A stretch of 64,000 nt of DNA from Epiperipatus broadwayi (Eukaryota > Onychophora > Udeonychophora > Euonychophora > Peripatidae), in contig JAQFVV010000446.1 of NCBI GenBank assembly GCA_028023455.1, forward strand, positions 510,074 through 574,073. Reading direction: 5' to 3'. The first letter of the stretch is position 1, and each line of letters begins with the position of its first letter. A program made the position numbers and the translations under genes. Under the pieces are notes generated by a model, which was not told where the DNA came from, did no database searches, and saw only the letters and a program-made list of their open reading frames with translations. Positions 12,601-22,077 of this stretch are shown piece by piece.

Positions 12601-15600
12601 AGATGCACATTTTATGCAGAACTAGCCCTCATCAGTTGGTCCAGACCATATTCTCTTATACATGTCTTTATCATTGTTCAGTGTGTATATGACTTTATAT
12701 TATTATTATTTTGGGGCTATTCCCCATATTAAAATACCTAAATAGTTGGTGTTTCAGTACAATAACAAGTACCTTCCTCAGAGCATCCTCTTTCTCAAAT
12801 CATAGGACTGTGTGTGAGATTTAAAATTGTTATTTTTATCTTTTTCTTTCTCCTCATATTTAAATTCTATTGGTTGAGAAGTTTTAAAAATTATTTTGTC
12901 TTCCAATAGCTTCTTCAAAATGTTGTTAATTTTATTTAATTCATACCTTTCATTTATGCTCTTGGGTCTTTTAAAAAATCTCTATAGCTTCTCTTAGCAA
13001 TCTCTGGTATATTGTTCAATTTTTGCTAAAATATTGGTTTTATCAAAATTGATATTATGATTAGTTAATTTTATATGAGAATAAATAGCTGATGAATTGG
13101 ATTTTTCTCTGACTGCCAGAATGTGTTCTTCCTGTCTAGTATTTATTCTATGATTAGTCTATCCAATATATAAATGTGAGCAGACTCTACATGGCATTTC
13201 ATATACATCATGACACTCCAAAGAAATTAATTATTAGGAAGTGGAAATATTTCATTAATTTTTTTAAAGATAGTGTAAACTGTGTGAATATTATTTTTCT
13301 TTAGAATATTACCAATTTTGTCAGTTACTCCTTTTATATATGGCAAAATTGTCTTAATTTTTCATATATAAAAAAAGATTTTGATACATCAGAAATTAAG
13401 TCAATTTTGCCATATATGAAAAGAGTAACTGACAAAATTGGTAATTTTCTAAAGAAAAAGAATATTCACACAGTTTACACTACCTTTAAAAACGTTAATG
13501 AACTATTTCCACTTCCTAAAGATAAAATTTCTTTGGAGTGTCATGGTGTATATGAAATGCCATGTAGGGTCTGTTCATATTCATATATTGGACAGACTAC
13601 TCATAGAATACTTACTAGAAAGGAAGAAGACATTCTGGCAGTCAGAGAAAAATCCAATTCTTCCGTGCTATTTATTATCATATAAAATTAACTAATCATA
13701 AGTAAAAGATGTGAATTAAAAAAAATTAACAACATTTGCAAGAAGCTATTGTAAGACAAAATAATTATTAAAACTTTTCAACCAGTAGAATTTAAATATA
13801 AGGAGAAAGCAAAAGATAAAAATAATAATTTTAAATCTCACACTGTATTTCTATGATTTGAGAAAGAGATGCTCTGAGGAAGGAACTTGTTATTTTACTG
13901 AAATGCCAACTATTTAGCTATTTTACTACATGGAATATCCCAAAAATAACAATAATATGAAGTCATCATTTATCCATGAAAATATCAGAATTAACATATA
14001 TAGCAAATTATAACAGTTTGTTTGATAAATATCAAATGTGCTGCCCTCACAATTTTAACACAAATCACTTAATGAAAGTATATTAATAAATATTTATTAG
14101 TCATTCATTCATTAGACTAGAGATTACCCAATAATGAATATTATTTCTGCACTGTAATTTTCACTACACCACTTTCGCACTCTACCTTGAGTGAGAGTGG
14201 TGTAGTGAAAGTTATACTGCAGAAATATTTATCATTAATTACTTGATTATATTGAAAGCTGTGTGATACCCACCATCTTAACAATTTATTCTACAATATT
14301 AAACATCTAAATATTTTCAATTGCTTGAGTCAACTCTTGCCTATTGTCTATTTTTATCTCCAACTATTCCATGCAATTATTCGAATTTCTTATCCTGCTC
14401 ACCTTTATTCAATTGAACTTTGAGATTTACTTCACCAATTTTGCTTTCTAACTCTACAAAACTATTTTTAAATCTACATATTATGGGCTTAGTTAATTGC
14501 TCTATCTGTTGTTTGTTTCCTTTTGTTTGGTTCTCAGTTTGGCTTTTAAATTCTTCATTTTGTTTTTCCAATCATTTAAATTTACTTTCCATGATCTCTT
14601 TAGTTTCTGTATTTTTTTAAAACATGCTCATATCCTTTTTTATTTTTATTTTGTGTTTTAAAATCTGCACTTTGTTTTTCAAACTTTTTATTATTATGTG
14701 AATATGTTTATGATCATGTTTTTAAACTCACTATGATGAGTCTCAGTTTTACTTTCCTGAGCTTCCATTTTTACTTTAGATCAGATAATCATCTATATAA
14801 TTTATATTTTAAAAAAATTAAAAAAAAAAACATATAAAAACTCTAATATTTCTTTTACTTATTTAATAAGTAGAATACTCACCCTGTTTCCATAATGCAA
14901 CATTTCTAGGTACTTAATTTTTAATATCTTGTTTTATTGACTAACATATTACTATTATCTCTACCAATCTATTTCTATCATTATTTTTGTCTAAGATATA
15001 TATGATTTATTTTTATTTATTACAAAATAAATGACTATATTTCTCATCCAACCAAGTATTTATATTCTCTATCTCAATGACTAATTTGTATTTTTCTGAC
15101 TTTTAAAAAATATATTTTAAAACTAAACTGGGTTCAATCCCTGTTTGTTTTAATCAAAATAATTTTGGAACCAGATCCTGAAATGTAATGGTAACCACCC
15201 TTTTCACAATTGGTAATAAATCCAATTAACAATAAAATAAAAATACAATTGTTGTCAAATTAAAATTTTGTCTGGGAGAATTTAAAGACAACCAACAGGT
15301 GACTGTGCACATGGTGGAGTGACTGCATACAATTTATTTTTAGTTGATAAGTCGGTACTAATAACAATACAATGATCAAATTGAACATGCATAAAAAAAT
15401 TTCCATACACATTCAATTATATTTCCAAATTGTTAGCTTCTACCTGATAATTTATTACATTAATGAAATAATCAACTTAGTTCTAATGAAAAATGAAAAA
15501 CAAAATTATTAATAATAACAATAACTTTAATTAAAGAATAGAACCATATGATCATAATGATAATAACAAAAATGTATTTACATATTTACAATTAAAAAAA

Positions 15601-18600
15601 TTATATGATCATGCACGAGAGAGAAAAAAAATATTTGTAACTTATAATAACTCTGAGGATAGCTATAGAAAGTTCAGTTAACATACTTTAAGGTTTTTGT
15701 GAGCTCACATATAATATTTTAGCTTCTTTTGGTTCATTCCATGGCAGTTTTCCTTGGAGAGTTTTCATTGTAATTTTCATCAGAGCATTTAAACTAAGTA
15801 GATTCACAGATTAATTTATAAAAATACAATTTCTATGAAATAATCACTCTAGATGACTGGTTTTTATTTTATAGCAAATAACTATTAAATATTTCTTCGG
15901 CATTTAATAGTGATGAATTGATCAGCAGAATCCAGGTTAATTTTTAAGGCATTTTTTGACTACAGTTTTATACTCAGCTACAATCCTGGAAAGATCAAAG
16001 AAAGCATTCTGAAGGGTTGTCTACTTCATAAAATGCATGGTATTAACTTAAAAATCTTTACATTTTGTTGACTTTTTGACAGTAAAAGATATGATGGGGG
16101 CATGTGTTACAATTCTTTCCATGGTTTCTTGGAAAGCAGATGATTTTAAAAAGCTTCTGTTTGTTCCCATAGCAACATTTTTATTTTCCCCCCAGTCATT
16201 TGCGACTGGTTTCTATAGGAATGTTTATTTTATTGTAAATTGTAATATTATTTTTAAAATAATAAAATAATAACACATTTTACATTTACAGTTACATTTT
16301 TAATATTTTAAAACCACTTTAAAATTTATTCTTTCTTTATACATGACTTTTGATATTTTGTTGTACATAATAATGAAAAATATTCACATTAAAACAATGT
16401 CTGTAAACTCAGATGTAAGGATTATAATATATATATGCATGTGTGCATGTTGAAAAATAATGTGCACTTACAGTTCAATAAACAATATATATTCCATTAT
16501 AATCAATATTTATCAGTAAAAATTGGGCTATTATGTGCTATATACATCAAACATGAAGAGATTTGGAATAAAAAATATAGTATAGTTCATGGCTCCACTG
16601 TATTTTGTACAAAAACAATAAATTGGACTTGGATTTATTTTTCATTTTATTTTATAAATAAATAATATTCTTAAAAAAATCACATTTAATTTCAAATATT
16701 TAAAAACTGATTTGTAAATGGCAGCAATGTACTCTAAATTCCATTAGTTAAATTAGTGCAAATGCTCTTTCAGATAATAAATGAATTATTTTTTTATTTT
16801 AAAGTTTTTTAAATGTGAATGAGCAAAAGTAGATTTATAATAATTCTATTAAATTCAGTCTTAAAATATGATATTTACTTTATAATTATTATCATATTTG
16901 AAAAAAATCTATCACCATGCCAATTTTTATGGATGAATTAATTTTACATGAAATGTCAACAAGAAGGAACACTTTAAAAAAATCTTTCTTTTAGAGGACA
17001 GTAGAGTTAAGGTAAATTGATATTTGTCTAACTGTCCATAAAATATTGATCTCTTCAGATTTTTGTTAAATTAAAAAATCAATGAAGACATATGTTAAAA
17101 GTTATAATATTAAAAGAATCTGGTGCTAATACAAGTTACAATAATGGTAAAACAGCTGGAGAATTACCACAGTTTTTTGCAGAAAAATACTCACTGCTTC
17201 GAAATGAATATGAGAATGATTAAATCAATTAAGAAGTAGTGATGAAAGAAAACATTTGAAAAATATATTGCATGTTGCGATGAACAGTGATAAGATGTTA
17301 AGAATAATCAAGATTGAGAACTACTATTGTATATTATTGCAGAAAAATGGGAACAAGTTTTAAAAAAACAGCACAACACTATTATCCAAAGAAATTGTAA
17401 ATGAATAAAATTATAATTGTGCAAATGAATTGAAATACAAAAAAATAGATAATTGATTATGAAATTCACCAAATTTATAGTTATTCCCAAATAATTAGGA
17501 AATGGGACATACACTAAAAATAACACATTTCTTAATGGAATCAATATGATCTTTGGAAAAAAAAATAAAGCATTAAAATTTGTAAATTTAATTAGTTTTA
17601 TATTAAAGCAACAGCCATTTTTCTATCCCAGAATGATATTGTTTTGAAGTACTTATGAAAGCACATATGTTTATTCTTAAAACAGGCAAAACTCTCTATA
17701 CCTATTACCACCCCCTGTAAGCCAGAGTAATCAATGGATGCCAGAAGGCTTGTGCATAAATTTCCCATCTAGTGCCTACTCATCCAATATTCCCAGACTA
17801 GTTTCTGGTTTGTGGCCTTCATCAGTGAGGAGCCTTGGATCTGAGAGCCTGTTTAATAACAGTTATAAGCAAGCATAAGAAATCGTGATCATGTTATGTT
17901 TTATTCTTCACTTTAAAGTGGCACAATACTTTTTTAAGTATAAATCTAAAAGATTTAAGAAATTATGAAAAGTTTGAGCCTCCTAGAAGGTAGATTAAGT
18001 ATTTAACAATTCTATTAAATTAGACTGAACAGGTGTTTTAAGACTTTATTTGCATTTTCAATTGAGAATCAATGTTAGTATTAAAAAAAGAAGAATATTG
18101 AGAAGTGTGTAGAATCAAGGAGATAATTGATCATTTAGAAAAAATGTCATTTAGTGGGCACCAAAAATCAAGTAGACTTGATAATATCTAATAATAACAA
18201 AATGGAAACTTACATAAAATACAAAATAATTTTTAGATTTAGATAATAATGCAACTAAGACTTGACAATTAAAAAGTGTGCCCATTTTCAAGAAGAGTTA
18301 CTGAAATCCAGTGACTTGATTATATTATCATCACCTAACCCAAATTTTGTTGTGATAACTAAATACCTTTAACTGGTATAAATGCTAAAGCAGTTTCTGC
18401 AATCTTCTTTAATTTTGCCTTTTGTATTCAAAATAAATTTATTTTATTATTGTCATTCTGTTAGGTAATAGCAAATAATTAATTATTGTCTCTTTTCAGA
18501 ATAAAATCATCCAACATGCCTTAAGTGGACTATGTTTAGACAGTGAAAATATTTCTGATAATCAGCCTGTTGAAGTCAAAGCATGTACACCAAACAAAAC

Positions 18601-18640
18601 TTCACAGCAGTGGACTATGGAACATTATTTGGATGTGTGA
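536..18640 (+). CDS. Polypeptide N-acetylgalactosaminyltransferase, C-terminal part (4 exons)
   Basis: GALNT enzymes are Golgi type II membrane glycosyltransferases that start mucin-type O-glycosylation by moving GalNAc from UDP-GalNAc to Ser/Thr. The four exons (536-670, 6841-6939, 10079-10216, 18500-18640) encode 45+33+46+46 residues and then TGA. All three introns are phase 0 with good GT/AG borders. The first exon carries the conserved end of the catalytic region ([18 protein letters not shown]). The other three carry the alpha, beta and gamma repeats of the ricin-type lectin domain, with CLD, CFQL and CLD at the repeat starts, KW closing beta and QQW closing gamma. Transmembrane segment, stem and catalytic DXH domain lie upstream, outside the window. 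The paralogue type (GALNT1, 2 and so on) cannot be decided from this part. Confidence 0.9.
1861..2557. mobile_element. Solo LTR of a retrotransposon
   Basis: The paralogous site in copy B (near 60195) reads TTGTACATAAATTAAC with nothing inserted. Here TTGTAT and ATAAATTAAC are separated by about 697 bp, flanked by a 4-bp GTAT duplication (1857-1860 and 2558-2561). The insert has LTR-like ends, TGTCATATCTG at 1862 and ACACAACA at 2557, that is TG...CA. It carries AATAAA near 2466 toward its 3' end and no coding sequence. Its length and ends fit a solo LTR left by recombination between two LTRs. The parent family is not recognised; the gypsy repeats at 22 and 32 kb look different. Confidence 0.72.
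1921..2026. repeat. 53-bp tandem duplication within the solo LTR
   Basis: Two back-to-back 53-bp copies lie at 1921-1973 and 1974-2026. Each unit contains CTAACCAATGAGGAT near its start and the near-complement ATCCTTCCATTGGTTAG near its end, so each can form a short hairpin. The CCAAT core on both strands may be a promoter element of the LTR; that is inference. Confidence 0.85.
3640..3800 (+). pseudogene. LINE reverse-transcriptase C-terminal fragment
   Basis: One frame reads [16 protein letters not shown]. The LLYGSETW motif is characteristic of the region downstream of the RT domain in several LINE clades. Related fragments lie at 40350-40850, which shares IYGTEVWLPS and a following stretch in the same order, and at 36480-36615. 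It begins just beyond the end of duplication copy A. Stops and frameshifts follow within about 100 bp, so it is a dead remnant. Confidence 0.7.
4075..4200. repeat. Dispersed repeat fragment (unknown family)
   Basis: After a short TATA/GAGA run, the stretch CCAATCCCAGACC...TTTCTG...GGCTTCCTCAGTGAGG resembles 17780-17850 (CCAATATTCCCAGACTAG, then TTTCTGG and CTTCATCAGTGAGG). Similarity is moderate over about 60 bp. No coding potential is visible, and it could be a SINE or MITE body. Confidence 0.35.
6841..6939 (+). CDS. GALNT exon: ricin lectin alpha repeat
   Basis: The 33-codon exon lies between the ATTATTAG acceptor and a GTAAGT donor, in phase with the previous exon. It reads [14 protein letters not shown] and ends [11 protein letters not shown]...CLD is the usual start of the first lectin repeat in GALNTs, and the GEQ that continues into IFAYS corresponds to the GNQ.F.Y segment of the family. 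The Cys of CLD and the later KCK Cys are spaced as expected for the repeat disulphide. Confidence 0.9.
6940..10078 (+). other. GALNT intron (3.1 kb)
   Basis: Donor GTAAGT at 6940, acceptor TATGTAAG ending at 10078. The content is AT-rich single-copy-looking sequence. There is a 10-base G run at 9957-9966 and a small local duplication of TTATTAATTCAAGTAC near 8600-8630. I see no recognisable element or exon. Confidence 0.7.
10079..10216 (+). CDS. GALNT exon: ricin lectin beta repeat
   Basis: This 46-codon exon ends at ATTAAG/GTAAGT. It reads [19 protein letters not shown], matching the family pattern F.Y...KEIR.(D/E)(D/E)LC. It continues with [15 protein letters not shown] and ends IK. The beta repeat keeps both half-cystines and the final W. 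It has CFQL where many GALNTs have CLD, so a GalNAc-binding Asp is absent from this repeat. The beta repeat may not bind sugar in this enzyme; that is inference from sequence only. Confidence 0.9.
10530..10640. mobile_element. Fragment of the foldback family
   Basis: GAACCCAGACTTTCAAGC followed by CCCTTCAGTCTTCCATTCCATCTTATACAACC resembles the outer left arm of the foldback elements at 42340, 48560 and 62130. It is flanked by a short inverted repeat, TGTAATTAGAAGGGA (10540) and TCCCTTCTGATTACATG (10617). Only the outermost 60 or so bases of the family are present. Confidence 0.5.
11140..11230 (+). mobile_element. tRNA-derived SINE head, degenerate
   Basis: AGTGGTAAAACTGTGGACTC followed by TGGATCGCAAGATCGATGCTT has the layout of the 5' half of a tRNA-derived SINE. 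An A-box-like TGGT...GG is followed by an anticodon-stem-like GGACTCTGGATC and a B-box-like GATCGATGC. It lacks the full B-box GGTTCGANTCC and cannot fold into a complete cloverleaf, so it is not called a tRNA gene. Confidence 0.45.
11300..11385. repeat. Dispersed repeat, second copy at 37930
   Basis: GTAGGGACCTCTACAGG, a spacer with AGCCACAAGCTTACGCT, and then GAAGAAGAGAGGG recur in the same order at 37933-37985 (GTAGGGACCTCTACAGG, ACCACGAGCTTACGCT, GAAGAAAAGAGGG). The two copies show it is an interspersed repeat, probably the body of a SINE. The SINE-like head at 11140-11230 lies just upstream and may belong to the same insertion. Confidence 0.55.
11828..11914. repeat. 50-bp tandem duplication
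   Basis: TTTTATTTTCCTTTTCCGTT CTTCTGCCTC occurs twice at a 50-bp spacing (units from 11828 and 11878). It is pyrimidine-rich and intronic, with no coding content. Confidence 0.8.
12053..12060. promoter_or_regulatory. Palindromic CRE-like site in an intron
   Basis: TGACGTCA is the full CREB/ATF consensus. A second TGACG half-site lies 30 bp downstream (GTGACGTTAC) and a third near 12271 (ATGACGTTTG). CpG-containing sequence is rare around here, so the cluster stands out, but there is no functional evidence. Confidence 0.3.
12715..13375 (-). pseudogene. Penelope-like GIY-YIG endonuclease, left arm
   Basis: Read on the - strand, the arm shows [20 protein letters not shown] and then IG, followed by [16 protein letters not shown]. 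Next come the His-rich [20 protein letters not shown], a basic stretch ending RRFFKRP-like, and a charged tail. The order (VYE.PC..C...YIG, R..EH, H...H.I.F....IL) is that of the GIY-YIG domain at the C-terminus of Penelope-like RTs. Several stops and a frameshift make it non-functional. This arm retains more of the C-terminus than the right arm. Confidence 0.75.
13389..13935 (+). pseudogene. Penelope-like GIY-YIG endonuclease, right arm
   Basis: An open stretch of 92 codons from 13407 reads [20 protein letters not shown], then [40 protein letters not shown]. This is the linker after RT thumb sequence followed by the first half of the GIY-YIG domain (GVYEMPC..C, YIGQT, R). It breaks at 13685, and homology to the left arm continues untranslated through GATTTGAGAAAGAGATGCTC at 13855. 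It is a remnant with no RT palm. Confidence 0.78.
14143..14226. repeat. Strong hairpin at the right end of the Penelope pair
   Basis: Arms of about 39 bp lie at 14143-14182 and 14189-14226, with a 6-bp loop. The left arm includes TTTTCACTACACCACTTTCG and the right arm GAGAGTGGTGTAGTGAAAG. A copy of the left arm also lies at 12478-12510, so the composite unit has matching inverted ends. These may be the termini used when the pair inserted. Confidence 0.8.
14330..14790 (-). pseudogene. Possible gag-like coiled-coil remnant
   Basis: On the - strand a 64-codon open stretch (14571-14377) reads [20 protein letters not shown], then [20 protein letters not shown], and is strongly heptad-like. Upstream frames continue with charged K/E-rich sequence. 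Its character resembles the N-terminal gag segment of the gypsy element (29607-30062), but no diagnostic motif is present. It could also be a LINE ORF1 coiled coil or chance. Confidence 0.3.
17690..17860. repeat. Dispersed repeat fragment (family of 4075-4200)
   Basis: This segment is richer in GC than its surroundings (ACCACCCCCTGTAAGCC to GTGAGGAGCCTTGG). It shares CCCAGAC, TTTCTG and TCAGTGAGG, in the same order, with 4130-4185. No coding sequence. It looks like a short interspersed element body. Confidence 0.4.
18500..18640 (+). CDS. GALNT terminal exon: ricin lectin gamma repeat
   Basis: The exon opens after TCTCTTTTCAG and ends in TGA at 18638-18640, giving 46 codons plus stop. It reads [17 protein letters not shown], continues through [17 protein letters not shown] and ends YLDV. 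CLD and QQW are the classic start and (QXW)3 end of a ricin-type repeat, and the two cysteines are correctly spaced. The gamma repeat therefore looks competent for carbohydrate binding. Confidence 0.93.
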   Translation, partial: NKIIQHALSGLCLDSENISDNQPVEVKACTPNKTSQQWTMEHYLDV

Positions 18641-18717
18641 TTTCATTGGATCACAAAACTATGAAATTTTCTTTCAGGGAGTTGTATTACCTACTTCATT
18701 ATTTATTAAGTATGAAA

Positions 18718-18785
18718 ATTAAAATTAAAGGCATTTATTTATTTTTCTAAGTTGATAAATGAGTGTTTGTGTATTTCTGTTTCAT
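18718..18785 (+). terminator. GALNT polyadenylation region
   Basis: Two ATTAAA hexamers (18718-18723 and 18724-18729), the commonest variant of AATAAA, lie about 80 bp after the stop codon. A GT/T-rich stretch, GAGTGTTTGTGTATTTCTGT (18761-18780), follows at the right distance. This suggests a very short 3' UTR of about 100 bp. Confidence 0.65.
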
Positions 18786-21700
18786 TCTTTCTCATTCTGT
18801 CTCACTTTTTTTTTCTTTTCTTATCTTCTCTTTTACTTTCTTTTATTTCCTATTTCTTCCCCACCATCTTTTTTTAAATTATAACCAAAACACTAACCAT
18901 AATAAAAAGTTAAAATGTATAATGGTCTCTTAATAATCTTCTCCAAGAACACCTCATTGAAGAATAAAGAAAGAGAGCACAGTTCATCTAGCTTTCAAAT
19001 TGCTAGGTAGTGAGGTTTTGAATGTATTTCCATCCTGACTTTATTTTCTGACAAAGGCACACTGTATACCCATTTACCAACCATTATCCTATGATTATCT
19101 GAGTTGGTTAGATGCCAGCTTTATTCCAAGACTGTTAATTTTTTTTTAAAATTTATCCAGCTTGTATTTGAATCCAGGTCATAGATGTAATAAATGAATA
19201 TGTTATTGTTTCTTCATGAGATTCTTATGTTAACATAAAGTATTATTTATAGATAAAACACAAACATAAATTAACTTTAACAGTTTGTTTCAAAATGAAA
19301 ATTAAATGAAGAATTGAAATGCCTACATTTTCATCTCAACTTTGAGTTATAGTTAATTAACACTAAGTTGAGTTGTTTATTGAAGCAAAGTCTGATATAA
19401 AGATAAAGTTTGATTGTATTGATTTTTGGAGCAAATAACTGCTGCTGTAGGCAGAGGCTGTTGGCACGGACATGGTTTACTATATAAAAAAATAAGAATA
19501 TCGTTTAGGTACTTTATATATAATGTTATAAAGATGACACTGAACTCAATATATTTTCTGCTTAACTTATAAAAATTGTGCTATTCATTTTGCATAAATT
19601 TGTCCAACTAGTAAATCTAATTTTTCAAATAAATTTATGGCTTATTGTTATAGTTCTAAAGTATAGTCTCTAATATATTAAATGCCAAAAGCAAATTAAT
19701 CAATATAATAAACTAAGTATATTAATTTGCAATTAAATTACTAGTCATCAAGATTAAATTTTAATCAAATTCACTCAGTAATTTTCCTGCAAAGGCAGAT
19801 ATTTCAAGTGTAAAATAACACATCTCAAAACAAATATATACTATCCCACCTTCCCATAATCCCAATTCACATTCCAATTATCTTTAACTTCAATTACAGG
19901 CCGTGAGACTATGTTTGATCAGGTTGAGACTGTCTTCTTTAAGAAGATGGAAAAATTAAAGAAACTTTTTAATAAAGTTTTACAATTCCGAAATTATGAA
20001 CTTATCAAAAATTCTACTACTAGAGCTATTTAGAATGGGAATTGAATTATGGATACTAGGATAACACATATCTGTTTTTGATTGTCTACTTAAGATGTCT
20101 GATTTGGCGAGAGAACCTTTGATAGTATATTTATTTAGGAATGGTTGTACTTAGTTTAATATAATTTATGCACATTTTACATTACAAAAGCAAACTCTTT
20201 ATTAGTTATACATTTTAATAACACTACTATTTGTCTTTTATTGTATCTTTATTTATATGAAATTATTTATGAAATAAAAAAGAATGGAGAAATATGGAAG
20301 TTGTCTATCTATAAAAAAAAAACTATTAACTTCTGTAAGATAACGTTCATTCTTTCCAAACAGTTTTTTTTTTTATATTTTGTAGCTCTTTATTATTTTG
20401 TAATAGTACTCTATTGCTAGTTTACTTCAACAACATTATTGATCCTAAATGATGAACATAGTCCATAAAATTTAAAGTGTATCCAATATCTTTTTTACAT
20501 TTATAAACTTATCATTATTATGGATAAGTCATCTAAAGTTTAATGTGGACATGTATAAAAATATTCATCCAGATAGGAATAGTATCATAGCGAATTCTAT
20601 TGTATGATAGAGAGAATACATGTGAATGGATTTGAAAAAGTCTATAAATAAATAGTTTTACAAGCCATGTTTATACATAAGAGTGTACAGATGAAATATG
20701 TAGGCAAGCTAAAAATAGTAGCACTGAAATAACACTCAAATATGTTTGATATAAATTCATTTAACAATAATAAAAAGATTAAGAAGAAGAATATGAAAAT
20801 ATCATGTGACTATCTGATCAGGAAATCATGTGAAATAGGTGTCATTTGAGTGCAGCAGTTCTACTCCAAAGATAAAACTCCATGGGTTTTTTATGTCACT
20901 GAACTAGAAATCAAATGAGAAAATTTTAGCTTCAAGCCTGTCATTTTTTAAAAAATGAAGAGCAAATAATAATCATGTGGTGGAGCTAAAGAAGTACTTT
21001 TTAAAACTAGAATCCTGATCTTTCAAAAGTCATATAAAATTTGAGATAGTAGAGAGTCACAATTTATTTTAATTAATTCTTTGTCTAAGAGGCAACAATT
21101 ATGGATTATTGTAGATTTGGGCTTTGTACTCCAATGTGAAAATATAAGCAGAGAAAGCAAAACAAAACTGGATCATAGATTTGGACCAAATAATATGCTA
21201 TTTAGAAGATAAAAATGATTAAAATATTTTGAGGCCTGTGTTAATGCAGAGCAGTAGCCCTTTTGATATTATCATCATCACCGTTATTAGCCACTTAATA
21301 AGTAGAATCCTTCAAATTTCAGATAAAAGCACACAGAAAACAAAGAATGAGATGTTTTATCAGTTTTAAAATAACTACACAAACTAAACTGTGAAACACA
21401 AATACATCCACTCATATCACATACTAGTCTTTTAGTCTTTTTATTAGACATCTACTATTTTAGTCTTTTTATTAGACATCTGCAATTAAAAAATTCTCTT
21501 TCCAAAAGACTTCAATTCTTTGTGTAATTGTAGTTCTCCATTGTATTTTATCTTCTGTCACATCTTTCCAATGAAAATACTTGATATTGTATTTGTTTAT
21601 ATTTAGAATGTAAATGAGATCTGTTTGAGTTTCAAATACTTTTTAATGAAATCAACAAAATATAACATAACCCCAGATTTTAATTAATAATCACTTTGTG

Positions 21701-22058
21701 TGTGTGTTTGTAATGAGTAGTATATATGTGGTATATATTTCACACAAACAAAATCATCAGTTAAACAAATAAATGAATTACAATAAATAAATAAAAAAAT
21801 ACCTTCATTATCAAAGTTGTGTGCAAAATAAATTGTGGAGTAAAACTATTAGTATGGGAAATGCAAAGTGTATGCAAATTATGTTTGCCATTTTTTGGAG
21901 ATTATGTAACACGTCTCTTTTATTCATCACGTTACCATCCAGATTGAATAAATAGGCTTCTTTGATCTTTCGCTTTAAGTCATGGTGCTCTTGGCATACA
22001 ATTTGAGAGTTGTCTGGAAAGCATTGGTGTCCTGTGGAGGTGCTACACTGTGCTATTT
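18786..22058. other. Intergenic AT-rich sequence
   Basis: I see a pyrimidine-rich start (TTTCTTTTCTTATC region, 18785-18870), a 26-bp tandem repeat of TTTTAGTCTTTTTATTAGAC at 21430-21482, and otherwise low-complexity AT-rich DNA. No exon, tRNA or transposon protein is recognisable. It separates the GALNT 3' end from the gypsy-type element. Confidence 0.6.
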
Positions 22059-22077
22059 AAAAAAAAAAAAAAAAAAA
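22059..22077. repeat. Poly(A) tract abutting the gypsy-flanking repeat
   Basis: A run of about 19 A bases ends exactly where the 3.06 kb direct repeat begins (CGG at 22078). It is absent at the matching border of the other repeat copy, where ATCCAAACT precedes CGG at 31990. Confidence 0.85.

Larger units (their letters stand above)
12410..14230. mobile_element. Head-to-head pair of Penelope-like element 3' ends
   Basis: Two partial copies of the same element face away from a centre at about 13375-13385. The left arm (12715-13375) is coding on the - strand and the right arm (13386-13935) on the + strand. Both encode a decayed GIY-YIG endonuclease region. A direct repeat of about 95 bp, TCATTCATTCATTAGACTAG onward, flanks the structure at 12431 and 14100. 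Inverted partial copies are typical of Penelope-like retroelements, whose GIY-YIG endonuclease follows the reverse transcriptase. Here the RT body is missing. Confidence 0.75.
10217..18499 (+). other. GALNT intron (8.3 kb)
   Basis: The intron runs from GTAAGT at 10217 to the TCTCTTTTCAG acceptor ending at 18499. It contains a foldback fragment (10530-10640), a tRNA-like SINE head (11140-11230) and a CRE-like cluster (12053-12280). It also holds a head-to-head Penelope-like pair (12410-14230), a weak gag-like remnant (14330-14790) and a dispersed repeat fragment (17690-17860). The stretch 14800-17690 is AT-rich with nothing I can identify. Confidence 0.75.
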
